Assembly (NCBI GenBank): GCA_937891905.1
Contig: CALATT010000051.1
Span: forward strand, 1-64,000
From: an uncultured Bacteroidales bacterium
Lineage (GTDB): Bacteria; Bacteroidota; Bacteroidia; Bacteroidales; Paludibacteraceae
Reading direction: 5' to 3'
Length of the DNA: 64,000 nt
Shown here piece by piece: positions 20,901-26,188 of this stretch; positions within the stretch are counted from its first letter, which is position 1, and each line of letters begins with the position of its first letter. The notes beneath the pieces were generated by a model. That model made no database searches, was not told where the DNA came from, and worked only from the letters and a program-made list of their open reading frames with translations. Made by a program: the position numbers and the translations under genes.

Positions 20901-21050
20901 AAGTTCCTGCTCGGTATCCACCGAGATAGGCGTAGCATTACCGCCACCTGTAGCATTACTACCATAGCCAAAGAGATCATACATGCCTTGCGCAGAAAGA
21001 GAAGCAAAGCCCATCAAAGACATTAAGACTACGAGAAAAAGTTTTTTCAT
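8916..21050 (-). CDS. 4044-residue multidomain pectate lyase (PL1) with DUF4874/DUF4832, InlB-type repeats and T9SS-like C-terminal domain
   Basis: One uninterrupted frame of 12.1 kb. In order: signal peptide (1-20, ...LSAQ); a PL1 pectate lyase of about residues 30-335 with NAWVDHCDF (about 140-148) and KERMVRCR (about 222-229), the conserved Arg-rich active-site strand; two InlB/Listeria-Bacteroides repeats (about 346-482, each with FDGWY/FVGWY and LYAKW); a DUF4874/DUF4832 unit beginning NPERGFYEH (about 715-1150), which has a TIM-barrel feel with YVVQAGFLGVWGEWYY; three more InlB repeats near 1270, 1470 and 1700; then over 1,000 residues of Ig-like/PKD-like and carbohydrate-binding-like modules. 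Next come a ThuA/glutaminase-like segment (about 3200-3500), a beta-rich region and a final YDATGKMVIR tail like that of the CE8 protein at 33566. It should be secreted, probably by a type IX system. The lyase cuts de-esterified pectin; the other modules are of unknown or binding function. The start codon follows a TAACTTTG promoter element. Confidence 0.85.
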   Translation of the reverse strand: MKKLFLVVLMSLMGFASLSAQGMYDLFGYGSNATGGGNATPISVDTEQELIDALSGSKSNRVVIITANITVSTQFTSRGSNITLLALPGRCLISNGQSKEQSGILNMRGSNIIIRNVTFIGPGAYDCNGKDLLQFEDATNAWVDHCDFQDGCDGNFDIKSNADNITVTWCRFRYLKPAKSGGSGGAADHRYTNLLGSSEDDKPADGTYNVTYAHNWWDNGCKERMVRCRNCEIHFFNCYWNSDVANYYVGPENAKCYFEGCTFAGKANSKDKIFKSYGGTNACKFVNSVGNLPSDQGTVNKPSYRYFIESASDAVANVTDPDCGAGATLIVETDGTIQTCGATLNKFVVTFNLNGKGTNFTQDVYENRTIAAPANPTTTGFVFDGWYTNQACTSAFDFSTPITANTTLYAKWVQALTVTFNLNGHGDSFTQEVVSGAKASAPSTPVSAGYVFVGWYSDQACTSEYNFNTPVTSAKTLYAKWEESNNCYEFILATSGTAPAAGDVILGAGVGGTMTMIDGTIEYSSNGLAFKSSGSSKVSVTLLTEMQVGTVITLNMYNGTTGERGLKLADGTGDVVGTYTQDGVGDFSASYIVTAGDGLEGTSTFQIHRSNNSFLKSITVSNCGGSSCSNPELAYSTTSIAKTDQDASFTNTLTNPHGLAVAYSSSNTKVATIASNGEVTIKGSGSTIITASAAAQDDYCAATVTYTLTVSATGGAAYPIDETDFPNPERGFYEHAEWSHASTGDYDDNLWDSYFDDARAANRSLLLRIYYLDTDELRQNKQLPNGFITMFNNDMQKIRTNGMKCILRFAYDKDTDEDGDEDYNDFEDASPATWETHLAQLKPYLQANADVIYVVQAGFLGVWGEWYYSSLGTGDEVEWSVRQNLIDQLLDAVPANRYVQLRTPLFKKKYLGNNNPLTSAVAYHGSDQARLGHHNDAFLNGEKNQGTYEDRTEDMKYIAQECLYVPIGGETNLDDGESSTYDTWCKGSIAEKEMAQLHYSYLNHSYSQYVTNQWKAEGSYARMSKQLGYRFELESATLPNEATAGTPMNVQLNIKNVGYAPLYNERYAYIVLKNSTNTYSIPLSSDPRTWAPNNATTAINEYITLPATMAAGTYDLYLYLPDASASIANNPKYAVRFANTGIWESATGYNILNKQVEVTIAACSGANGTGSTFTAPGNTYMQNASAASMSITGVTASNGGALTYQWYKTTSDIAHGELIDGATESTYTPSTAEAHDTWYYYCVVTETGCPVVYTTALSGAIVVNAATYTITYDTDGADSATPTQEAVTEGTTIVLAAPASKANSIFVGWLCDGDDNVYKAGDAYTVTATNTTFTAQWQELGEGCFVVNSTTLGSSTTLADGTQVALGDNCTADANGLSVGSNMLFTAPAGRYFETFTFTATCGSDGKNNYYKINGGSQQTLASSTKAEKTYTIAIPAGTNASTIQIIKSGTTPKVSQICYTFKTEVVIPTYTVTYDANGGSCSTTSENASSVALPTPTRDGYTFNGWYTAATGGTLVGVAGDSYAPSADITLYAQWTANAVEPEPSDEVCVTFEGSSSVSSYTKGDFAMYATDSDGRLNSTSRWGTGKTDCSGSKVYAFENQRFLVKVNVPITSIHFSGYSSSERTIKSVKTSTTADKDSYSNAALVGDTKIGPTKGCQEFKINFSEAIPANTYIWVELSNAMVISTICYTPAPSTPSTYTVTYECNGATSGCPSNATEQTALPNPLPIPTKTGYEFGGWYTDSELTTAAIAGATLSANITLYAQWTENTPVTPDPEPEECTETTITYNLVTHNNKTASQSVSPSGTITSLTGATAIGAAESNTGDPNSSFADYSERYGASATNDNVSDGVTFTFDVPSGYVFKPTAINTNLMCYGVGGSGDTHYYQFVGTLSDATTTIEGEVYPNNADGANADIAYTIPNNASLSGTVTLRLNAVKKGGNYQSFRIKSPITIVGDLCSVDCSTAPAATITWNTQPANGQVGSADFAYAVSCSDGSAVTVTSADPSIATIVDGKLHYVAAGTTHLVASATDACGNEITQNSNDFTVTAASVEPNPGTGEEKYYYGQVAIQNGALVKGITNGMIQFFTVTGGVVENSTALSISSTPSAAGIYYNSNNLTHEELSKSSNWGSSSTANRYIQGMKFKDATTYTLKLGSKTATSIRFYGWCGSSSRKLTIGGVEYTSSSNKNTFFAHEFVKNGSFTGDISISGSGDFYGIIVIDITSLPSCTTPVLSDLENPKVCPGNNVSWTANNTATLQDGETIAYQWNKKGNNTVLSNSATLTLNDITEAAGGTYVVTATVSAEGKASATATKEVTLTVTPATATPAITASASTIFAGNSVTLTASCASSGVTYQWYTCNDAEGTTAQIINDEENATLALTPDKAGTYYYKVIVEGDGTNSCGTAEKVYELVVKTPSAGCYDMIIFDSSNDQTIPAVDATGTEANTGASWANVGTATSSNPCTYTYNDKTYKKGWKFVGGTTKADSRYIQFEIPSGYVGSLFMAGYIISTDRSVFISNSPTGSLVTTYAYIKPSTTNELNTASAELSAGTYYVCATDAFYLTELSIEICSDVNCTDPQVIATVDNATVCEGTENVTFTATNYANGAEFLWQKKDGNTWEDINGATSSDTYTISSVTTEHAGQYRVIAEAGCKRISEEVTLTVLTAPTFNTFATTASVMKGNALAISDVQATNATGYAWYKSSDNSFDAAEDTKVGTSKDLLLAAASITEAADQIFYLFCVASNSCGSVTSNPITVTVTPFISEECATKGNEGDHEFRFTNTSCSSETYESRSAWESNGSKEYLTYTAPTGRYFATAKVTVAHTNNSKAVYGYSTNGGTTWTYKETSSAVPTAYKTITIELPADADVNAFRIGRNMDGKGAGTGKFYLAEACFTYKNACTETTLTVGSYNNEYNISTHADFVEPTFTLKSGETTLEGQTLTYTSSNTAIATVDEDGNVTFEGMTGTVTITATFAGGEISETEYCACQGSYTITVGCKDQAPKIVAAAGTNLNGCNNSITLEAKMQDGTTDFTGGSYQWYRDGEAIDGANSASYAVVRAGTYTVSRTDACITMSTNSAIVTNENVEPEVERLTPFQYYHVDKTYSNQMKDRHLFAVKSYGILDGKRYHLTATKNGETTLNLSSSNAFFTIPSSDNAVDTVMINLNELKDKYAEGDEIVITCAPINSCNNASAITASITIHVIGDKPTLALICSGANGEGTRATKELVVGGDFLTGYNKADLCQQTGNTTFDPNTEWGFYTELKEKYIVTPVNGYAEFNKLNYEPFDILLLTDYPKASKSEAAATILDDMAALCDYRPLLSLKAHMVAKTPSKWAAKGFTTSPVVPAATSQYANIVCYAHPMFDELDDAHVEGIYHDHDDFNQLVYQILTGPGHESSKGLQGFELKDADNFVTIGLIHYNAAAEVVTHTDGDDTHAHLEWTPAADDRQLVAIAERQANIEARMILFAINCGAQSMQTPMGRQVLLTCLDYLLKTDLIEVADCRLTFDNGEGNTNWDESAYEGTGTKGDGLWSTAANWGPEYMVVPGRNNDVRIAAPCTVDAVKTKVLKGEEEQIADAYFPEVLSIHITKDGSLTIPANSSLTARSTILRADENGNVYPTNVADISLGSNEGGNASLILNNERGDTKAGVAMYSKAKADTDTYSEAASTWQYIGTPHSDVANAIYNYYDSWLYQYDTGTETEAEGWVVIPNGGPLVPFRGYCITHPEQGHTYWMEGTLAATTNQDITIPAGKFVVVANSWTAPIQIHELTDDDMEGLTEKTIYFFNTGSDPEGDGELNKENGRYATGTYVSVPIHSASYTGDSYIPSMQGFYVVGGTTDGTLHLDYERHVRAPRTNTPSGPMHAPARRVAADDEPQVAKFLFRGKRYDDRLIILERPDFTRGYDSGWDGEQWGGNAAAPMSYVVAETRYDAVSAIPEYEGTVIGFRAGEDSEYTIHFDYDGMEDALYLLDTDTQIYTRVLKGNSYTFTCADKAEHNRFILTRKAPQIATGTDHINTDENAKAVKFIKDDKIFIFVNGILYDATGKMVIR

Positions 21051-21115
21051 TGCGATTGAGTATTATATTTCCGGTTAATAACGCTTATATATATGCGCAT
21101 GTTTAATTCTGGGCG

Positions 21116-21123
21116 CAAAGTTA
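21116..21123 (-). promoter_or_regulatory. -7 element of the pectate-lyase mega-gene
   Basis: TAACTTTG on the minus strand matches TAnnTTTG, about 65 bases before the start codon. A TTGCACATGTG motif lies 24 bases upstream rather than the 20 seen at the other promoters here, so the -33 part is atypical and may need an activator. Confidence 0.5.
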
Positions 21124-21248
21124 CTACTTTTCGCGCATACACATGTGCAAAAATTGTTGTTTTTTGTGTATTTCTTATCATTTTCACACCCATTCGGATG
21201 TTTTTTGCTGCCGGGCACAAAAAAAAATACGCAAAAAATCATTTTTAT

Positions 21249-21279
21249 TTGCATATTTCAAAAAATAGCAGTACCTTTG
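21249..21279 (+). promoter_or_regulatory. Promoter of tRNA-Leu
   Basis: TTG (21249-21251), a 20-base spacer and TACCTTTG (21272-21279). The tRNA begins 25 bases after the -7 element, leaving a short 5' leader. Confidence 0.75.
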
Positions 21280-21304
21280 CAGCCGATTTCCGTAAAAATC
21301 GATG

Positions 21305-21393
21305 GCCGCGGTGGTGGAATCGGTAGACACGAAGGACTTAAAATCCTTTGGCCAGTGATGGCTGTGCGGGTTCAAGTCCCGCCCGCGGTACCA
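21305..21393 (+). tRNA. tRNA-Leu (anticodon TAA)
   Basis: A complete 89-base class II tRNA. The acceptor strands GCCGCGG (21305-21311) and CCGCGGT (21383-21389) pair with one G-U. The anticodon stem AAGGA/TCCTT encloses CTTAAAA, so the anticodon is TAA, reading UUA. A long variable arm (TGGCCAGTGATGGCT region) marks Leu. The T arm GCGGG-TTCAAGT-CCCGC is canonical, and the terminal CCA is encoded. It has its own promoter and terminator. Confidence 0.97.
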
Positions 21394-21406
21394 ATCAAGG
21401 AAAAAG

Positions 21407-21440
21407 AAAGATGCTATCCAATCGGGTAGCATCTTTTATT
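21407..21440 (+). terminator. Terminator after tRNA-Leu, probably bidirectional
   Basis: Stem AAAGATGCTA/TAGCATCTTT extended by CC/GG around a four-base loop, followed by TTTTATTTTT on the + strand. On the minus strand the stem is followed by TTTCTTTTTCC, so it can also end the uxaB-to-NlpC operon whose last stop is at 21483. Between them, TATTATTCCT is repeated at 21451 and 21465. Confidence 0.8.
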
Positions 21441-21482
21441 TTTCATCTTCTATTATTCCTCTTTTATTATTCCTTTATCATT

Positions 21483-22304
21483 CTAAAAATATCGTCGTAT
21501 TTGCAATAATTGATGGGTATATTGGCCATTTGGATGCTCTTTGTTGGCCTGCTCTACCGAGAAGATACCCGTATTGTCTATTTTTTCCACTTTCACTCTT
21601 CCCGAGCAATGCACCACTCTCTCAGCATCCAACAAGATTCCCACATGCGTTATTTTCTCCTCTTGCTGCTTATCATTATAATGAGCGAAGAAGACCAAAT
21701 CCCCTGCTTTTGCTTTTTGGAGTGTACTAATCTTGCGCCCTTGCGTAGCTTGTTCGCTGGCGTTACGAAGGATTTTCTTGCCGAATAAACTTAGTATGGT
21801 CTGTGTGAAACCAGAGCAATCCATTCCAAGCGCATTCTTACCTCCCCACAAATAAGGGACATTAAGAAAAAAGCGAATGGTTTGTATTAGGTTTTGGTCA
21901 TTCATGAGCATTGGTTGCTGAATAACCATGCTTGGGTCTATACGAAAACTAACTCCCAAGATTTGGAATTGTCCATTTTGGTATTTTGTGAGGCGTGTGC
22001 CTGCTGTGAGCGGTATTGTTTGTGAATTATTGGCACTCACAGCATAAGCAATTGGATAGAGCACATAAGCGGCTTTCGAATAGTCTGCCACATAAGAAGC
22101 GTATTCTTCTTTTGCCATTGGAGTGATCATCTTGCTATCCACCCATCCTTCTTGCCCATCCAAATCCAATTTAACACGATTCCATCGGGGAGTTTGCTCT
22201 ATTATTGTGCATGTATCTCCAAAGAGTATTTGAGTGCTTTGTTCAGCACTCTCTTTAGGTTCGACACGCACAGGTATTACACTATGTAAACTAATTGCTT
22301 TCAC
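21483..22304 (-). CDS. NlpC/P60 cysteine peptidase with SH3-like domains
   Basis: Cell-wall endopeptidase of the dipeptidyl-peptidase VI/YkfC type, which cleaves murein peptides such as gamma-D-Glu-diamino acid bonds. An SH3-like part (VIPVRVEPKE...ILFGD...GWVDSKMI) precedes the NlpC/P60 core: nucleophile Cys in GMDCSGF, His in THVGILLD, and a further His in VVHCSG. The frame is open up to an ATG at 22367, which would overlap nadB by 29 bases and add MAKHPKRCGNTFFSN, unlike any relative. A GTG at 22304 gives 273 residues and lines up with the usual family N terminus, so I chose it. It is last in the uxaB-uxaA-comF-nadB run. Function follows the family; the exact start is uncertain. Confidence 0.85.
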   Translation of the reverse strand: MKAISLHSVIPVRVEPKESAEQSTQILFGDTCTIIEQTPRWNRVKLDLDGQEGWVDSKMITPMAKEEYASYVADYSKAAYVLYPIAYAVSANNSQTIPLTAGTRLTKYQNGQFQILGVSFRIDPSMVIQQPMLMNDQNLIQTIRFFLNVPYLWGGKNALGMDCSGFTQTILSLFGKKILRNASEQATQGRKISTLQKAKAGDLVFFAHYNDKQQEEKITHVGILLDAERVVHCSGRVKVEKIDNTGIFSVEQANKEHPNGQYTHQLLQIRRYF

Positions 22305-22338
22305 AATTACGATGCATATTTTATTAGAAAAAAATGTA

Positions 22339-23940
22339 TTACCACACCTCTTTGGGTGCTTCGCCATCTTTTTTAGGATAGTCGATGGAATAATGAAGTC
22401 CTCTACTCTCTTTGCGCTCTAATGCTTGTCGCGTGATGAGGTATCCCACATTGATCATATTACGCAGTTCACATATATCTTTTGTTGCTTTCACACGACG
22501 GAAAAGGTCTTCTGTCTCCTCGTACAAAAGATCTAATCGTTCCCACGCACGACGGAGACGCAAATCACTTCGCACGATGCCCACATAGGTGGACATTACT
22601 TGTCCTACCTCCTTAATATCTTGGTCAATAAGTACGCGTTCTTCATTACTGAGTGTTCCCTCATCATTCCATTCCGGTATTTGTTCGTTGAAATCGTACT
22701 CTTCTATCACACTAAGGCTATGTTTGGCCGCAGCATCCGCATATACAACTGCTTCGATGAGCGAGTTGGATGCCAATCGATTTCCGCCATGTAAACCAGT
22801 ACATGCGCATTCCCCTACTGCGTACAAGCGCTGGATAGTGGATTGGCCATCCAGGTTCACTTTTATTCCTCCGCACATATAGTGCGCACACGGTGCGACT
22901 GGTATATATTCCTTTGTGATATCAATACCGATAGATAAGCATTTGGCATATATATTAGGGAAATGGTGTTTTGTTTCTTCAGGGTCTTTATGCGTCACAT
23001 CAAGACATACATGATCGATAGCATGTATCTTCATCTCATTATCTATTGCGCGCGCAACGATATCGCGTGGTGCGAGTGAGAGGCGAGGGTCGTATTTCTG
23101 CATAAACTCTTCTCCATTTGGCAAGCGGAGTATGCCTCCATACCCACGCATAGCTTCCGTGATAAGATAAGCAGGATGTGTCTCTTTGGGATTATACAGA
23201 CTGGTAGGATGGAATTGGACAAATTCCATATCTTTGACAAGACCTTTTGCACGATAGACCATCGCTATGCCATCTCCTGTTGCTATCTCCGGATTGGTAG
23301 TAGTAGCATAGACGGCTCCCGTACCACCTGTTGCCATTAAGGTAATACGGCTGAGATATGTATCAATTTTCTGTGTATCGGGATTGAGTATATACGCTCC
23401 GTAGCATTTTATATCGGGTGTTCTGCGCGTGACATGCACGCCTAAGTGGTGTTGTGTAATCACTTCAACTGCAAAATGATTTTCAAGCACTTCTATATAG
23501 GGGTTGTTTCTCACCGCTTGTATTAACCCTCGTTGTATCTCCGCTCCTGTATCATCTGCATGGTGTAGGATACGAAACTCAGAGTGTCCTCCTTCGCGGT
23601 GAAGATCGAAGGATCCATCATTTTGTTTATCAAAGTTGACTCCCCAATTGACTAATTCTTCTATGCCTCTTGGTGCATTGCGCACTACTTGCTCTACTGC
23701 CATTGGATCGCTCAACCAATCTCCAGCCACCATAGTATCGTGGATGTGTTTTTCAAAATCATCCACAGCCAGATTGGTCACAGAGGCTATTCCTCCTTGT
23801 GCTTTAGTAGTATTCGCCTCATCGAGTGTTGTCTTGCAGCAGAGTGCTATTTTGTACTTTTCTGTTCGTGCCACTTTGAGTGCAAAACTCAATCCTGCCA
23901 CACCACCACCGATTATTAAAAAGTCGTATTTTTTCGTCAT
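22339..23940 (-). CDS. nadB: L-aspartate oxidase
   Basis: FAD enzyme that oxidises L-aspartate to iminoaspartate, the first step of de novo NAD synthesis. The 533-residue product has the dinucleotide-binding GGGVAGLSFAL at about 12-22. It also has the family blocks TTKAQGGIASV, EGGHSEFRILHHADDTG, EFVQFHPTSLY, CAHYMCGGIKVN and GLHGGNRLASNSLIEAV, and the C-terminal succinate-dehydrogenase-like helical domain. Normal length. nadA and nadC are not in the window. The gene follows comF after 12 bases and precedes the NlpC/P60 gene, and appears to be carried on the uxa transcript although it has no metabolic link to uronates. Confidence 0.96.
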   Translation of the reverse strand: MTKKYDFLIIGGGVAGLSFALKVARTEKYKIALCCKTTLDEANTTKAQGGIASVTNLAVDDFEKHIHDTMVAGDWLSDPMAVEQVVRNAPRGIEELVNWGVNFDKQNDGSFDLHREGGHSEFRILHHADDTGAEIQRGLIQAVRNNPYIEVLENHFAVEVITQHHLGVHVTRRTPDIKCYGAYILNPDTQKIDTYLSRITLMATGGTGAVYATTTNPEIATGDGIAMVYRAKGLVKDMEFVQFHPTSLYNPKETHPAYLITEAMRGYGGILRLPNGEEFMQKYDPRLSLAPRDIVARAIDNEMKIHAIDHVCLDVTHKDPEETKHHFPNIYAKCLSIGIDITKEYIPVAPCAHYMCGGIKVNLDGQSTIQRLYAVGECACTGLHGGNRLASNSLIEAVVYADAAAKHSLSVIEEYDFNEQIPEWNDEGTLSNEERVLIDQDIKEVGQVMSTYVGIVRSDLRLRRAWERLDLLYEETEDLFRRVKATKDICELRNMINVGYLITRQALERKESRGLHYSIDYPKKDGEAPKEVW

Positions 23941-23952
23941 AATATTTAATAT

Positions 23953-24696
23953 TTATCTTGGTTTGCACAATGCAAATACGCTAAATCGTGCTCCTCTAAA
24001 GCGGCGCATTGCCTTGATGCAAGACTTTATTGTTTCTCCTGTTGTGATCAAATCATCTACCACCAATATATGTTTATGATACATTTGTTCCGGATGATTT
24101 ACCTCAAAAGCGTCTGCCACATTGGTTTTTCGTCCTTCCTTATCTTGCAGTGCTTGTTTGGGTGTATTTTTAACGCGTTTCACATGGGTAGTATCCACTG
24201 GTATACCTGTTATCTCTCCTATTGCTCGTGCTATGTATTCAGACTGATTATATCCTCTACTTCGCATGCGTTTTTTATGCAATGGCACAGGTATTATTTG
24301 GTCGATTTCATCGAAGAAATCCGTACAAATAAATTCTCTTGCAGCCTCCTGTGCCAATTGATATCCAATCATGGGTTGGTCCGCATATTTCATTTGGTGC
24401 ATTACGATTCTTATAGGGTGATTTTTCTCGTAATACAAGAATGCTGCTCCTCGTTCAAAACGCGGTGTTTTTCTAAATATTTCTTCCACGCTATTTGCGC
24501 GCAAGACGGCATGTTCTGTGCGTGGTAATTTGCTCATACAATCTGCACAAAACAATTTCTCATTACGCTCATCCAAGAATTCTTCAGAAGATCCTATATA
24601 ACTGCCGCACATTGGACAAACGCGTGGATAGAAAATAGATGCGCAAGCGGCATAAAGTCGTCTTGCGCATCGTACTATTTTATTATAGTGTGACAC
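23953..24696 (-). CDS. comF: ComF family phosphoribosyltransferase-like protein
   Basis: A 247-residue double-zinc-ribbon plus type I PRTase protein. An N-terminal zinc finger is seen as CPMCG...CADCM (about residues 28-58). IIPVPLHKKRMRSRGYNQSE is the ComF signature, and ILVVDDLITTGET is the PRPP-binding loop (about 205-217). In naturally competent species ComF helps DNA uptake or restart of replication; in Bacteroidota its role is untested. The start overlaps the uxaA stop by 14 bases, suggesting translational coupling. Confidence 0.92.
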   Translation of the reverse strand: MSHYNKIVRCARRLYAACASIFYPRVCPMCGSYIGSSEEFLDERNEKLFCADCMSKLPRTEHAVLRANSVEEIFRKTPRFERGAAFLYYEKNHPIRIVMHQMKYADQPMIGYQLAQEAAREFICTDFFDEIDQIIPVPLHKKRMRSRGYNQSEYIARAIGEITGIPVDTTHVKRVKNTPKQALQDKEGRKTNVADAFEVNHPEQMYHKHILVVDDLITTGETIKSCIKAMRRFRGARFSVFALCKPR

Positions 24697-26164
24697 CTGT
24701 TTTGAATATGGCTATTTCACGATAACCATTCTTTTCATTATTTGTCTTGGTGCCGTTTGCAACCGCGATTACATAATCCGCAAATCGCTTTGCCACTTCC
24801 TCCATTGGTTCTCCTTCTGCTATTACTCCTGCATTAAAATCTATCCATTGTGGTTTATTTTTATAGAGTGCAGAATTAGTAGAGATTTTCATAGTGGGAA
24901 CAAATGTGCCGAATGGTGTACCTCTACCTGTTGTAAAGAGCACCACATGGCATCCAGCCGCAGCGAGTGCAGTAGAAGCAACGAGGTCGTTACCTGGAGC
25001 AGAAAGCAGATTAAGTCCTTTTACTTGCAGTCTTTCTCCATATGGGAGCACACCGCGTACTAAGGACTTACCACATTTCTGTGTACATCCAAGGGCTTTA
25101 TCCTCGAGTGTAGAAATTCCACCCGCCTTATTACCTGGACTTGGATTTTCTCCTACTGGTTCACCATGACGCAAGAAATAATCCTTGAAGTCATTGATAA
25201 GGCTTACTGTTTGATCAAACAACTCACGCGTAGCGCAGCGGTCCATTAGTATGGTTTCGGCTCCAAACATCTCTGGCACTTCAGTTAGGATAGTCGTTCC
25301 GCCTTGTGCTACAAGATAATCGCTAAGTACGCCCAATAATGGATTGGCTGTAATGCCACTAAAGCCATCAGAACCGCCACATTTGAGTCCTATACGCAGT
25401 TCGCTAAGCGGACATGGCACGCGTTTATCGTGCTGCATTTTGGTGTATAGTTCGCGGAGAATAGGCATACAATATTCCACTTCATCTCCTTGTATATGCT
25501 GACTAACGACGAACTTAACACGATCGCGATCATAATCGCCACAGAATTGCTCAAACACATCGGGTTGGTTATTCTCACATCCTAATCCCACCACTAAGAT
25601 TGCACCAGCATTAGGGTGATGAACCATATCGCGGAGAATTTTCTTGGTATTCTCGTGGTCATCACCTAACTGTGAACAACCATAGTTATGAGGGAAAGCG
25701 AATATCTTATCCGAGCCTGTCTCTTGGCGCAAGCGTTCTGCACATTTCTGCACGATGCCATTAACACAACCAACGGTAGGGATAATCCATACCTCATTAC
25801 GGATACCCACTTGTCCATCTTTGCGACGATAACCCATGAATGTGCGGTTCTCATCAGGAATATTGAGTATTACTTCTTGTGGATGGTACTCATAAGAAAG
25901 CAATCCCTCCAAGTTGGTTTTAATATTATGCTCATTCATCCAACTTCCTGCTTTCTTTGCCTCTTTGGCATGACCGATAGGGAATCCGTATTTGATCACA
26001 TTTTCTCCTTCTTGCAGGTCTGTGATGGCTATTTTATGTCCAGCAGGCACATCTTCGAGCAATGTTATCTGCTTGCCGTCCACTTCTATTATTTCTCCTG
26101 CTTTTTGTGGCTGTATTGCTACAACCACATTATCTGCAGGATTGATTTTTAATATTGTTGTCAT
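24683..26164 (-). CDS. uxaA: Altronate dehydratase
   Basis: Converts D-altronate to 2-keto-3-deoxygluconate in the isomerase pathway of galacturonate breakdown. The 493-residue protein has an N-terminal SAF domain (about 1-90, ...LEDVPAGHKIAI), then the UxaA catalytic part with GYRRKDGQVGIRNEVWIIPTVGC-type sequence (about 110-135), HNYGCSQLGDDHENT and LKCGGSDGFSGITANP. The conserved Cys residues fit the iron-dependent family. It lies 24 bases downstream of uxaB in the same orientation. The substrate of the pathway would be supplied by the pectinolytic proteins elsewhere in the window. uxaC, kdgK and kdgA are not seen here. Confidence 0.95.
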   Translation of the reverse strand: MTTILKINPADNVVVAIQPQKAGEIIEVDGKQITLLEDVPAGHKIAITDLQEGENVIKYGFPIGHAKEAKKAGSWMNEHNIKTNLEGLLSYEYHPQEVILNIPDENRTFMGYRRKDGQVGIRNEVWIIPTVGCVNGIVQKCAERLRQETGSDKIFAFPHNYGCSQLGDDHENTKKILRDMVHHPNAGAILVVGLGCENNQPDVFEQFCGDYDRDRVKFVVSQHIQGDEVEYCMPILRELYTKMQHDKRVPCPLSELRIGLKCGGSDGFSGITANPLLGVLSDYLVAQGGTTILTEVPEMFGAETILMDRCATRELFDQTVSLINDFKDYFLRHGEPVGENPSPGNKAGGISTLEDKALGCTQKCGKSLVRGVLPYGERLQVKGLNLLSAPGNDLVASTALAAAGCHVVLFTTGRGTPFGTFVPTMKISTNSALYKNKPQWIDFNAGVIAEGEPMEEVAKRFADYVIAVANGTKTNNEKNGYREIAIFKTGVTL

Positions 26165-26188
26165 ATAATGTTGCCGATAGGGTCATTA

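Noticed and set aside
21305..21393. tRNA-Leu as an integration (att) site
   Set aside because: No integrase, no direct repeat of the tRNA 3' end and no phage genes were found nearby.
22305..22367. Longer N terminus for the NlpC/P60 gene from the ATG at 22367
   Set aside because: It would overlap nadB and add residues unlike the family; the GTG at 22304 fits better.
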